DNA of 64,000 bases. Origin: Culex pipiens pallens (Eukaryota; Arthropoda; Insecta; Diptera; Culicidae). The notes under the pieces were generated by a model, which saw only the letters and a list, made by a program, of their open reading frames with translations, was not told the origin of the DNA and ran no database searches. Positions 1 to 10,445 of the stretch are shown in pieces; within the stretch, counting starts at the first letter, position 1, and every line of letters begins with the position of its first letter. The position numbers were made by a program, and so were the translations under genes. The DNA is taken from NCBI RefSeq assembly GCF_016801865.2, contig NC_068938.1, forward strand, positions 210,145,734 to 210,209,733, given 5' to 3'.

Positions 1-387
1 TTTATCGATTTTTTTATTGATGAATTCCTTCATTCCTATATTTTTAAATTTCATAATTTTTTAAATCTTGAATTTACCATTTTTGAATTCTTGAAAATTT
101 TAGGAAAAAAATTAAATACATAAATATTTGTGTTTTTGAACATTCAACTTCTAGAAATTTTGAAATTCTTATTTTTGGAATTCATTAATTTTACAATTTT
201 TTAAATTATTCATTTTAATATTCATGAAACTGCAAAATATTTAACTTTTGAATTTTGAAATTTATGATTTTTTTTTTTATTTTGCCTTTTGAGTTCTTAG
301 AACCTCAAAATTTCTGAACTTCAAAAATTTAAAGACTTAATTTTTCTTTCAGAAATTAAGTAATTCAAAAATGCAAATTTCTCGGAT

Positions 388-608
388 TAGTTTTCAAAAA
401 GACGTAAGAGCCAGTGGTAAATAAAGCCTTCTTTGCATCGGTATTCGACGCACTTATGAAAAGCCAATTTCAGAAATGCTTAAGATTGTTCATCTACATG
501 TCTTTCATGTGCCCCAAACTAAAAATAAATGAAATTTTGTTATAATTTGGAGAAAAACGAATTATAGTGTCGGAGGTCACGGTGGCTCTTACGGCTTTTT
601 GAAAACTC
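388..608. mobile_element. MITE, ~220 bp, terminus GTTTTCAAAAAGnCGTAAGA
   Basis: Inverted termini are seen at both ends: gttttcaaaaagacgtaaga on the left, and the complement with one difference on the right. It interrupts one copy of the 650-bp tandem repeat. No coding sequence. Confidence 0.6.
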
Positions 609-1438
609 ACCCGAAAATTAGTCTTTTTGAATTCCAAATTTTTGATTTCTCGAATTTAAAAATTTATGAATTTTTTAAAATCTATATTTTTTAAATTCTT
701 AGTTTTCAAAATTCTTACACTCTTTAAAAATTTAAAAATTTGTTTTTTAAATACTTGCATTTTAGATTTTATAGGATTCCAGATTATTGAATTTTGGATA
801 TTTTTGATTTTTTTTAATATTTGAAATTCTGCATTTTTCAATTTTATTCCAATGTTTCAGTTTTATGTTTAAGGATTTTAAAATATTTGTATTGATGAAT
901 TTATTAATTCCTATATTTTAAAATTTCATAATTAATTGACTCCTGAATTTACAATTTTTGAATTCTTCAAAATTTCTGGAAAATAAATAAATTCATAGAT
1001 ATTTGCATTTTTGAACATTCAACAATTAAAAAATATTAAAATTCTAATGTTTTGAATTCTTCTTCTTCTTTTTTTTCATTTCAAAATTCATAAAACTGTA
1101 AAATCGTTAACTTTTGAATTCTTTTAAATTTCTATGTTTTTAAATTTTGTTTGTTTAGATCCCAGAATTTTAAAATTTCTGAACAAGAATAATTTGGAGT
1201 CCTAATTTTTTTCAGAAATTAAGAAGTTCAAAAGTGTAAATTCAGTATTTTAGATTTTTTTAATTTCTAGAATTTAAAAAATTATGAATTCCAGAATTTT
1301 TAAATGTTGTTTATATTGAAAAAAATAATAAAATTTGGTTTGGAGATTTTTTTTAAGATCCTGAAATTCAAAAGTTCTGAAATTCTGTTCTCAAAATTCT
1401 TACATTCTTTAAAAATTCAAAAAATAGTTTTTTAAATA

Positions 1439-2312
1439 CCGTAAACCGGGGTGACTTTGATAGGATTTCAATTTGTTTTTGGAATATTTTCCAACAGGTA
1501 AGGTTTTTCTCAAGATTATTATTTTTAAAACATGTACTGGGGTAGGCCACACAAAGTCCATGCACTATTTTGGAAAAAAAGTTTTTTCAATAGTGTTTAG
1601 AAAAATAGTTAAGTTAAAAATTCTTGGTTTAAATTCCGGGATGACTTTGATAGTCATAGTTTTTCTTGTTAAAATCATATTTAAGATGTTCGAACTTTAT
1701 TTGTACGTGAAATGTACCATCACTATAGTAGCTAATATAGTTTTTAAGAAAAAAAAATCGATGTTTATATTTTGTTAACTAAGGTTATAAGCTTTTTAAC
1801 AAAAAACGTATAAATTTTAGGTAAAATTGTTAAAAAGTCGGAATTTCACTTGAAATTTGTTAAAACTAATTTTGTTGATAAAATTATCGAATTATATTGC
1901 ATTTTATACTATACTAAGCACGAATCACAAGTTTTCACATTTTACATGATTTTTTGTGAAATTTATTATTTACAAACTTATTTAATCTTCTCCTAGTAAA
2001 TTTTTTTCCAAAGAATCCGAAAACGCATCCCGTTTTCCGATTTAAAATCATGTTCATTGAGAACATCATGACACTTTGAGAAGTTAAAAATAATTACTTT
2101 CATCAACATTTTCTTAACTATAGTTAACTAACTTTTTTAAACTTTTCAAAATCTTATAAAAAGTTCTTCTTGAGGTACTTTGAACATTTCTCTACTACGG
2201 TCAATATGATTCTAAACCATTCCGTACGTATTTTAATTGTACTCTTCATTTTGCGGAAAAATCGAAAACCTGTCAAAGTCACCCCGGCAATCAAAGTCAC
2301 CCCGTTTTACGG
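1439..2312. mobile_element. TA-target MITE, 874 bp, terminus CCGTAAACCGGGGTGACTTT
   Basis: The left end CCGTAAACCGGGGTGACTTT mirrors the right end AAAGTCACCCCGTTTTACGG, with one difference. It is flanked by TA on both sides. The neighbouring repeat unit (near 745-760) gives the empty site: aaatacttgcattttag there is split here after aaata. A second, right-truncated copy lies at 15932-16613. TA duplication suggests mobilisation by a Tc1/mariner-type transposase. No open frame is informative. Confidence 0.8.
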
Positions 2313-2553
2313 TACTTGCATTTTAGATTTCTTAGGATTCCAAATTATTAAATTTTGGAAATTTTAGATTTTTTTAAATATTTGTAATTCTGATTTTTTT
2401 ATATTTGTATTGATGAATTCATTTTTTCCTATATTTTTAAATTCCATGATTTTGACTCCTGAATTTACAGTTTTTGAATTATTGATTTTTTTTGGGAAAA
2501 TAAATAATTTTAAAACTAAAATTAAATGTTTGAACATTTAATGTTTAGAAATA

Positions 2554-2870
2554 CAGTCCAGACACGATTATACAAATTCTATTATCCGAAAGTTTGTATG
2601 GGACTTCAGAAAATCGAATCATGAACAATTTTTTTCTTATTTTTTTTTGTTTCTCATTTTTTACATCAAATTCGAGTTCTGCGACCCCATTTTAGTTAAA
2701 TTTGAATGGTTTATGGCCTATTAAATAAAAAAATGCGCCATCACTTCAGAGTAGTTTTAGGGGTCATTCTTAAGCTCGACAATCAAAACTAAGGCAACGA
2801 ATTGTTTTTTGTGATTCGATTATCCAAAGTGAAATTTTGCCAAGGCCTTCGGATAATCGAGTCCGGACTG
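2554..2870. mobile_element. TA-target MITE, CAGTCCAGACTCGATTATCC family, copy 1
   Basis: The element begins CAGTCCAGACACGATTAT and ends with the complement ...GGATAATCGAGTCCGGACTG, flanked by TA at 2552-2553 and 2871-2872. Related copies lie at 6203-6589, 44098-44411 and 58354-58767. TA targets and CAGT termini fit a pogo/Tc1-mariner-mobilised MITE. Confidence 0.8.
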
Positions 2871-3430
2871 TATTGAAATTCTAATTTTTAAAATTATTCG
2901 TTTTAAAATTCATAAAACAGTAAAATAGTTATCTTTTTAAATTTGCGTAATTTTTATTTTTTGAAATTAGCTTTTTTAGTTCCCGGAATTTTAAAATTTC
3001 TGAACTTTAAAAATTAGAGTCAGAAATTAAGAAATTCAAAAATGCAAATTTAGTATTTTTGAATGTCCTGCAAATTTAGTATTTTTGAATGTCCTAATTT
3101 CTGATTTCTTGAATTTACAAATTTATGAATTCCAGATTTTTTAAATGTTTTATGATTCTTTATGTAAAGTACAACTACTTTTGAATTGCTTCTGAATCCA
3201 TAAATTAAAAAAATCCAGAGAACTAAATTATCATTGTTATTGCTTTTCATCTGTTTTTCAATTCTGAGAAAAAAAAACAAAATCCGCCAGAAAGCAGAAG
3301 GAAGAAAAAGGTTTTGTTGAACTTGTTTTGAAATGATTTCTAAACATTGTGTTATGTGACACTTCTCGTAGCCGCACATCTTGAATGAGTAACGTGTCCC
3401 ACCTTTTCCACTGCTTAAGTTTCTTTCCAA

Positions 3431-4635
3431 CGAATAAAATCCAAGTTCGATTATTATTATTCTATTAAATTTGTATTTCTCATCAACCTTACATTCGATA
3501 GCCGACCTTCTACACGTTTATTGTTGTTTGAATAGTAGTTTTATTTTGTTACTGTTACGTTGCAGATCGAGCAATACACGTGTGTTAGTTAGTTTCTAAA
3601 CTATTTATATATATTTTAATCTTTATATTTATTTTGTTTTTGCTGAATATCTCGCTTCACTACCGTCTAATGCTATTAAAGTTTGTTTTAAATTTAAACC
3701 ATCTTAAATCGTCTCACTTGTTACTTTCTTACTTTTATATACAATAAAACATCTATTCTGTACTCTGTTCGCTTCGCTCTCCAAAGTTTTGTTTAAACTC
3801 AATCAAATTCAAACAGAATAATTTTACTTTCTTTTTCTAAGTTGCCATTAAACGGCAACATTCGAGCTTTTACAACTGTTTTCCTACACACACACATGCC
3901 CACTCAATTTTTAAGATGTAATAAAGCTTTGATCAATAATAGATAGTAACCGCACGTGTGTGTGTGTTTTGCGATGCTTTTAGCGTAAAAACAGCATTTC
4001 CTTGATGTATTGTGTTGGGTACTTTCACTATTGTTTTAAACCAGATTTGCTTTGCTCGCTTCTTGCGTGGTTTGCTAGTGACACTAAAATTTAGCTTCTT
4101 TTTAGTTTTCATCAATTTTAAACATGTCAATAGAGTATACATTTCGAGTTTGTACTTAACAAAGTGTGTTTTGTTTGTTGCTTTCTAGGTAACATTTAGT
4201 ATTTCTGTGTTTTTGTTCAGAGTTTGTTATTTTCTACAACAAATCGAATAAAGAAGCCAGCAAATGATGATTGAAACACTTTATTACTAACAAACAGAAA
4301 AACAAACAATCAAGTAACAAAATACCCGTAAAATGTAAACACACAAAACAAATGCACAAAGGGGAAGCAGTCAGCGACCAAAGCTTTCTCTGTCGAATAT
4401 CTGGCCAGCATTAAATTAAATCTAAATCTCCGAAAGGAGAGTCCTTCACGCGGTTTTCTCAAATTCCGCGATCATTTCGTTATTCCTAGTAAAACGTAGA
4501 AAATAAATCGAACGCAAAGAAAGCCTTGCCACTTTAACGGAGGAGAGGATTTGGGAAGGAATTTGGGGGTAGGAAAGGTGAAGTGTTTGTCAGTCGATTT
4601 GCTTATGCACTAAACAGAGGGGAGGAACCTTAATT
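3431..4635 (-). other. parcas 3'UTR and downstream flank
   Basis: This sequence follows the parcas stop codon on the minus strand. It is less repetitive than its surroundings and lacks MITE ends. A minus-strand AATAAA lies at 4280-4285, about 350 nt after the stop, and is the nearest plausible polyadenylation signal; further A/T-rich candidates lie lower down, so the UTR could be longer. CA/TG microsatellite tracts occur near 3890 and 3955. The 69-codon open frame on the minus strand at 3933-4142 has no recognisable features and is treated as chance. Confidence 0.5.
4280..4285 (-). terminator. Probable parcas polyadenylation signal
   Basis: AATAAA on the minus strand about 350 nt downstream of the parcas stop codon, in an otherwise unoccupied stretch. 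Position and hexamer are the only support. Confidence 0.4.
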
Positions 4636-5586
4636 TTACATGGACATCTTCCGTTTGCTCTTGAATCCGCCGACGGCGACCGACGTGGGCGCCATCATCG
4701 GCTCGTTACATGGCGTGACCAGATCGTTCTGGGGCGTTTGCAGCGCGTACTGCTGAAGCGATTGCTGACCGCCGCCGTTGCTGCTGTTGAGATAGGTTGG
4801 AAGCGCGTACATCGAGACGTTGGCCAGCGGCAGCGGGTCCAACTTTTTGAACATTTTAATCTTTTGCTTTTCGGCCATCACGGGCGACGACAGCTGCGAG
4901 TGGTGCTTGGGCGTGACCGGCAAGCTGCCGCTGGTGGGCGTTCCGGTGAGTGAGCACTCGCGCAGCATCATCAGGTGGTCCAGCTTGTCGACGGTGGCGG
5001 CGAGTTCGTGCTCCCAGATTTCCTGCTCCTGCTGTTGGCCGTCGCCACCCTCGACCGGTCGCACGGCCAACGTTTTCACCTTCTGCCGGAGCAGCTCCAG
5101 GTTCAGGTCGGTGTCGTGCATGTAGTCGTCGTCCTCCGTGGGGTCCTTTTCGCTGACGGCGGAACTGGTGGCCAGCGACGTACTTCCCACCGAGTGGATC
5201 TCGCACTTGTCCAGCTCGCTCGATATGTCCGGCATATTGCTGCTGTAGACGGGCGAGGCCAGCTTTGACGACGTCGAGGAGGACGACGCAGCCGCTGCTG
5301 TTGCCATCGGGGGAAGGTTGGCCAGTTCGGCACCCACGCCGGGTTCCCGAGGTCCCGACGGAGCGGCCATACTCAAGTCGCCCCGTTGTTTGTGGATTTC
5401 CTCGCTTATTTGTTCCAGGTTTCGGAGGGCGGTTCCGTAGGCGGTCTTGGCGGAGGCGATCTGGTCTTCCAGCTGCTGGATTCGACCCTTTTGGGCTTCA
5501 AGCTGCTCCTGGCACAGTTGCTTCTCCTCGAAGTATGGCTTGGATTTGTGGATGCTGCGGCGGTTGCGTTCCTCCAGTTGGGATAC
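4636..5586 (-). CDS. pcs: parcas / SH3BP5-like Rab11 GEF, last coding exon (316 aa plus stop)
   Basis: This exon encodes the second half of the SH3BP5 coiled-coil domain and the whole C-terminal tail. It opens after a clear acceptor (minus strand tttttag) with VSQLEERNRRSIHKSKPYFE, then EEKQLCQEQLEAQKGRIQ and LRNLEQISEEIH, which match the family almost residue for residue. From about residue 70 of the exon the protein becomes low-complexity (Ser, Ala, Gln), with an acidic patch around EKDPTEDDDYMHD and a basic end, KSKRKMSM, before TAA at 4638-4636. SH3BP5 proteins are cytoplasmic or membrane-associated exchange factors for Rab11 and bind Btk-family kinases; Drosophila parcas opposes Btk29A. 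The phase-0 junction joins the exon at 38958-39041. GC content is far above that of the flanking DNA. The identification is secure; the divergent tail is supported only by the open frame. Confidence 0.93.
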   Translation of the reverse strand, partial: VSQLEERNRRSIHKSKPYFEEKQLCQEQLEAQKGRIQQLEDQIASAKTAYGTALRNLEQISEEIHKQRGDLSMAAPSGPREPGVGAELANLPPMATAAAASSSSTSSKLASPVYSSNMPDISSELDKCEIHSVGSTSLATSSAVSEKDPTEDDDYMHDTDLNLELLRQKVKTLAVRPVEGGDGQQQEQEIWEHELAATVDKLDHLMMLRECSLTGTPTSGSLPVTPKHHSQLSSPVMAEKQKIKMFKKLDPLPLANVSMYALPTYLNSSNGGGQQSLQQYALQTPQNDLVTPCNEPMMAPTSVAVGGFKSKRKMSM

Positions 5587-5589
5587 CTA

Positions 5590-6200
5590 AAAAGAAAATT
5601 AGAAAATGTTAAAAAATACTGATTGAGCTTGTGTGGTTGCGAACTCAAGCATTCCAACCCAAGCCAAGCATTTTGGTTTTCTCCAATTTTAAGTGGATTA
5701 AGACATCGAAGTGAACCCTGAAGAATTTTATTGATAAAAAAAAACAACATCGTTGAGGGGCGACTTCAACATTTCCCTCTGACTAAAATGGAAGCACTTG
5801 CTGCTACTGCATAGAGGTTAACGTCGGCGTCGTTGCTAGAGATTCTTTGCGTATGAGTAATTCTTTACGTTATCACATATCGACCTTTCTTTGTATTATT
5901 TTAAGTCCATGCCTTCAAGCATTTTCTATTTTAAAAAAACCATTTTGCATCATTAGTTTTTTTTCTCATTCAAGACTGCATACAAATTAGCAGGCAGTGC
6001 ATACAAAATGGGCATGGCAATATCTAAAAATCTGTTTCTAAACAAAGGATTTTTTATTTTTATGATAACAATTATTCAGAAAAATAGGTATACGAGAAAA
6101 ATAAGCCCATTTTTTAAATTGACTTTTTATCATTGTAGTTTTAAAATATATTTTTAATTTTCAATTTCGAATTTAAAAATGTGATTCAATATTCCAAAAA
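5590..6200. other. Intron sequence, nothing recognised
   Basis: AT-rich intron next to the parcas acceptor. I see no open frame or terminal repeats. Confidence 0.5.
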
Positions 6201-6202
6201 TA

Positions 6203-6589
6203 CAGTCCAGACTCGATTATCCGAAGTTTCGATTATCAGAAGTTCGATTATCCGAAGGTTTGTAAGGGACTTCGGATAATCGAATCACGAACAATTTTTT
6301 TTTTCGTATTTACTTTAAACATCAAATTTGAGTTCTGTGACTCCATTTTAGTTAAATTTGAATGGTTGGTTGCGTTTTAAATCGAAAAATGCTTTTTTTT
6401 TTTTTTCAATATTTCATCACCGTCGTTTTGGCCGCCATTTGGGAATTAAAAACTCTAAATCACCTTAGAGTAGTTTGGAGGTCATACTAAAGTTCAACAA
6501 TCAAAAATAAAACAGCGAAAAAAAATTTCGTGATTCGATTATCCGAAGTGAAATTTTGCCAAGGCCTTCGGAAAATCGAGTCTGGACTG
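6203..6589. mobile_element. TA-target MITE, CAGTCCAGACTCGATTATCC family, copy 2
   Basis: Termini CAGTCCAGACTCGATTATCC and its complement, flanked by TA. The GATTATC motif is repeated several times near the left end, as in copy 4. Confidence 0.82.
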
Positions 6590-6675
6590 TATTTTGAGAT
6601 GAACAATCAAAGTTGCAATCGAAAAATACTTTACACATTTTTTGCTAAAGTGCACCGTTTTCAAGATATAATGCC

Positions 6676-7074
6676 TAAGCAATTGACAAAGCAAAAAGTT
6701 TAACAAAAGTTTCATTTTCTAACATTGAAAATTGAGCTAATAGTTTTGAGATTAAAAAAATATATGATACAGGCATTATAGAACGATTTTTTATGTCCAA
6801 TTTTGTATTATGAGAACATGTATTTCATGAAGGAAAACACCCTTACAAAAATAAAGCTTCTTGCAACTTGAAATTTGTGAAAAATTAGTATTTTTTAAGT
6901 CATCAAATTTTACGGGTAATTTGATGACATAAAAAATATACTGATTTTTCACAAATTTCAAGTTGCAAGAAGCTTTATTTTTGTAAGGGTGTTTTCCTTC
7001 ATGAAATACATGTTCTCAAAATACAAAATTGGACATAAAAAAATCGCCCTATAATGCCTGTATCATATATTTTT
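6676..7074. repeat. Palindromic (foldback) element, left arm and inner right arm
   Basis: The sequence from about 6757 to 6913 is repeated in inverted form from 6914 to 7074 with very few differences, giving a long hairpin centred on catcaaattttacgggtaat. The outer 80 bp of the left arm (6676-6757) find their inverted partner only at 15299-15386, on the far side of the 7075-15298 element. The original palindrome was therefore about 480 bp and was split by that insertion. Confidence 0.8.
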
Positions 7075-7389
7075 GACAAAGGACTTTGTCTTAAAGCTCT
7101 ATCTGCGGTGTCAATGCAAAATTTTTCGAAAATGTAGCGTTACCGTCGCAAGCCCTCGGCGTGACATTCTGTTTCTGTTGCGTAGATGCTGTGAAAACTA
7201 TTTAAGCTAAAAGTTAGCCTCTGGAGGATTTAGTGTCCATCAGACTTTCATCAAAGACGGACCTTACGTTGGGAATTTTATTGCTCACACACACACACAC
7301 ACGCAGGTGGTGCACGAACTTGAGAGGAGGTCCAAGAAGTTATTGACGGTAGCCAGAACGGTCACCGGAATACCGAAATTATTGGGAAC

Positions 7390-7890
7390 AATTTGGTAGG
7401 ATATCGGCCACACCCGGAGTAGCCAGTGCCCTGTGGGAAGGTTCTACCGGGAGGACATTTACGGAACCATACAAATTTGGGCAATATGGGTATCAAAATT
7501 CATGGTTTTTGATACTGGTAATGAAAATGACCATTTTGGCAGGATTGGCCACACCCGGAGTGGCCAGTGCCCTGTGGGAAGGTTCTACCGGGAGGACATT
7601 TACGAAAACATACAAATTTGGGCAATATGGGTATCAAAATTCATGGTTTTTGATACTAGTAATGAAAATGACCATTTTGGCAGGATTGGCCACACCCGGA
7701 GTGGCCATTGCCCTGAGGGAAGGTTCTACCGGGAGGACATTTACGGAACCATACAAATTTTGGCCATTTTGGCAGAATTGGCCGCACACGGAGTGGCCAT
7801 TGCCCTGAGGGAAGGTTCTACCGGGAGGACATTTACGGACCCATACAAATTTGGCCAATATGGGTATCAAAATTCATGGTTTTTGATGGC
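7390..7890. repeat. Tandem 139-bp-type units, array 1
   Basis: About three to four repeats of a unit containing tggccacacccggagtggcc, ggttctaccgggaggacatt and tatgggtatcaaaattcatg. The near-palindrome TGGCCACACCCGGAGTGGCC occurs in each. Open frames across the array arise only because the unit lacks stops. Confidence 0.8.
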
Positions 7891-9097
7891 GATTGTCCAC
7901 GATCCATACATTTTTTTTGTATGGACAATTGTCCACGAGGGGAGGAGGGGGGGGGGGGTTTAAAAGATTCCCAAAAAAGTTTCCACGTGGTTTATGGATG
8001 GTCCCGTATCGAAATTCATGCCGAAACCGGTAATGAAAATGGCCATTTTGACCGAATTGATAACACCCGGAGTGGCCAGTGCCCTCGGGAAGGTTCTACC
8101 GGGGGGACATTAATCGAACCATACGACTTAGGGCAATATGGGTATCAAAATTCATGGTTTGGCCACTACGGGTGTGGCCAATCCGGGTGTGGCCAATACG
8201 GTCAAAATTGTCATTTTCATTACCAGTTTCAAAAACCATGAATTTTGATACCCATATTGCCCCAAGTCGTATGGTTCGATTAATGTCCCCCGGTAGAACC
8301 TTCCCGAGGGCACTGGCCACTCCGGGTGTGGCCAATCCAGTCAAAATGGCCATTTTCATTACCAGTTTCAAAAACCATGAATTTTGATACCCATATTGGC
8401 CCAAGTCGTATGGTTCGATTAATGTCCCCCGGTAGAACCTTCCCGAGGGCACTGGCCACTCCGGGTGTGGCCAATCCAGTCAAAATGGCCATTTTCATTA
8501 CCAGTATCAAAAACCATGAATTTTGATACCCATTTTGGCCCAAGTCGTATGGTTCGATTAATGTCCCCCCAGTAGAACCTTCCCGAGGGCACTGGCCACT
8601 CCGGGTGTGGCCAATCCAGTCAAAATGGCCATTTTCATTACCAGTTTCAATAACCATGAATTTTGATACCCATATTGCCCCAAGTCGTATGGTTCGATTA
8701 ATGTCCCCCCGGTAGAACCTTCTCCAGGGCACTGGCCACTCCGGGTGTGGCCAATATCCTATAAATGTGGTCCCAAGCCCATTGCCCCAAATCATTCTGG
8801 TCCGGTGATCGTCCTTACAATCTTCATAATAACAGAATTCCTCCCAATTTAGTGCACAAACTGTGTCTTTCAATGTGTGCGTGTGTGTGTGTGAGCAATA
8901 AAATTACCACCGTGGATCCGCTTTTGTCGAAACCTCGTAAGGCACTGAATTTTTCTGAGGCTATCTGTTAGCTTAAATAGTTTGCATGAAATGTGGCAAC
9001 ATGGTGCAAATTTTGCCTCCTCTCCTGTTTACGTGGAACTGTCACGCGAGAATGTTGCACCACTGTTGCCACATTTCATGCGAACTATTTAAGCTAT
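7500..9097. repeat. 1.6-kb tandem duplication, first copy
   Basis: This block is repeated nearly base for base from about 9098 to 13763, once the 2.9-kb retrotransposon insert at 10446-13370 is removed (the second copy also carries about one extra 139-bp unit). It holds array 1, part of a poly-G-containing MITE fragment (about 7885-8003), an inverted array of 139-bp units (8220-8762) and one half of the palindromic core. Confidence 0.8.
8220..8762. repeat. Inverted array of 139-bp units
   Basis: Four units in the orientation opposite to array 1, each reading tggccactccgggtgtggcc and gtcgtatggttcgattaatg. The counterpart in the second duplicate is at about 9820-10445. Confidence 0.8.
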
Positions 9098-10445
9098 TTC
9101 ATGGTTTTTGATACTGGTAATGAAAATGACCATTTTGGCAGGATTGGCCACACCCGGAGTGGCCAGTGCCCTGTGGGAAGGGTCTACCGGGAGGACATTT
9201 ACGAAAACATACAAATTTGGGCAATATGGGTATCAAAATTCATGGTTTTTGATACTAGTAATGAAAATGACCATTTTGGCAGGATTGGCCACACCCGGAG
9301 TGGCCATTGCCCTGAGGGAAGGTTCTACCGGGAGGACATTTACGGAACCATACAAATTTTGGCCATTTTGGCAGAATTGGCCGCACATGGAGTGGCCATT
9401 GCCCTGAGGGAAGGTTCTACCGGGAGGACATTTACGGACCCATACAAATTTGGCCAATATGGGTATCAAAATTCATGGTTTTTGATGGCGATTGTCCACG
9501 ATCCATACATTTTTTTTTTTTGTATGGACAATTGTCCACGAGGGGAGGAGGGGGGGGGGGTTTAAAAGATTCCCAAAAAAGTTTCCACGTGGTTTATGGA
9601 TGGTCCCGTATCGAAATTCATGCCAAAACCGGTAATGAAAATGGCCATTTTGACCGAATTGATAACACCCGGAGTGGCCAGTGCCCTCGGGAAGGTTCTA
9701 CCGGGGGGACATTAATCGAACCATACGACTTAGGGCAATATGGGTATCAAAATTCATGGTTTGGCCACTACGGGTGTGGCCAATCCGGGTGTGGCCAATC
9801 CAGTCAAAATTGTCATTTTCATTACCAGTTTCAAAAACCATGAATTTTGATACCCATATTGCCCCAAGTCGTATGGTTCGATTAATGTCCCCCGGTAGAA
9901 CCTTCCCGAGGGCACTGGCCACTCCGGGTGTGGCCAATCCAGTCAAAATGGCCATTTTCATTACCAGTTTCAAAAACCATGAATTTTGATACCCATATTG
10001 GCCCAAGTCGTATAGTTCGATTAATGTCCCCCGGTAGAACCTTCCCGAGGGCACTGGCCACTCCGGGTGTGGCCAATCCAGTCAAAATGGCCATTTTCAT
10101 TACCAGTTTCAAAAACCATGAATTTTGATACCCATATTGGCCCAAGTCGTATAGTTCGATTAATGTCCCCCGGTAGAACCTTCCCGAGGGCACTGGCCAC
10201 TCCGGGTGTGGCCAATCCAGTCAAAATGGCCATTTTCATTACCAGTATCAAAAACCATGAATTTTGATACCCATTTTGGCCCAAGTCGTATGGTTCGATT
10301 AATGTCCCCCCAGTAGAACCTTCCCGAGGGCACTGGCCACTCCGGGTGTGGCCAATCCAGTCAAAATGGCCATTTTCATTACCAGTTTCAATAACCATGA
10401 ATTTTGATACCCATATTGCCCCAAGTCGTATGGTTCGATTAATGT

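Larger units (their letters stand above)
1..3160. repeat. AT-rich ~650-bp tandem repeat, interrupted by MITEs
   Basis: The same run (tattgatgaattc, then cctatatttttaaatttcat, then tgaatttac, then ttttgaacatt) starts near 1, 876 and 2400. After subtracting inserted MITEs (about 220 bp at 388-608, 874 bp at 1439-2312, 317 bp at 2554-2870), the unit is about 650 bp. The copies are diverged and carry no open frame of note. They lie downstream of the parcas 3' end. Confidence 0.65.

Noticed and set aside
4738..5612. Several open frames on both strands overlapping the parcas exon
   Set aside because: Shadow frames of a GC-rich coding exon; the SH3BP5 match fixes the true strand and frame.
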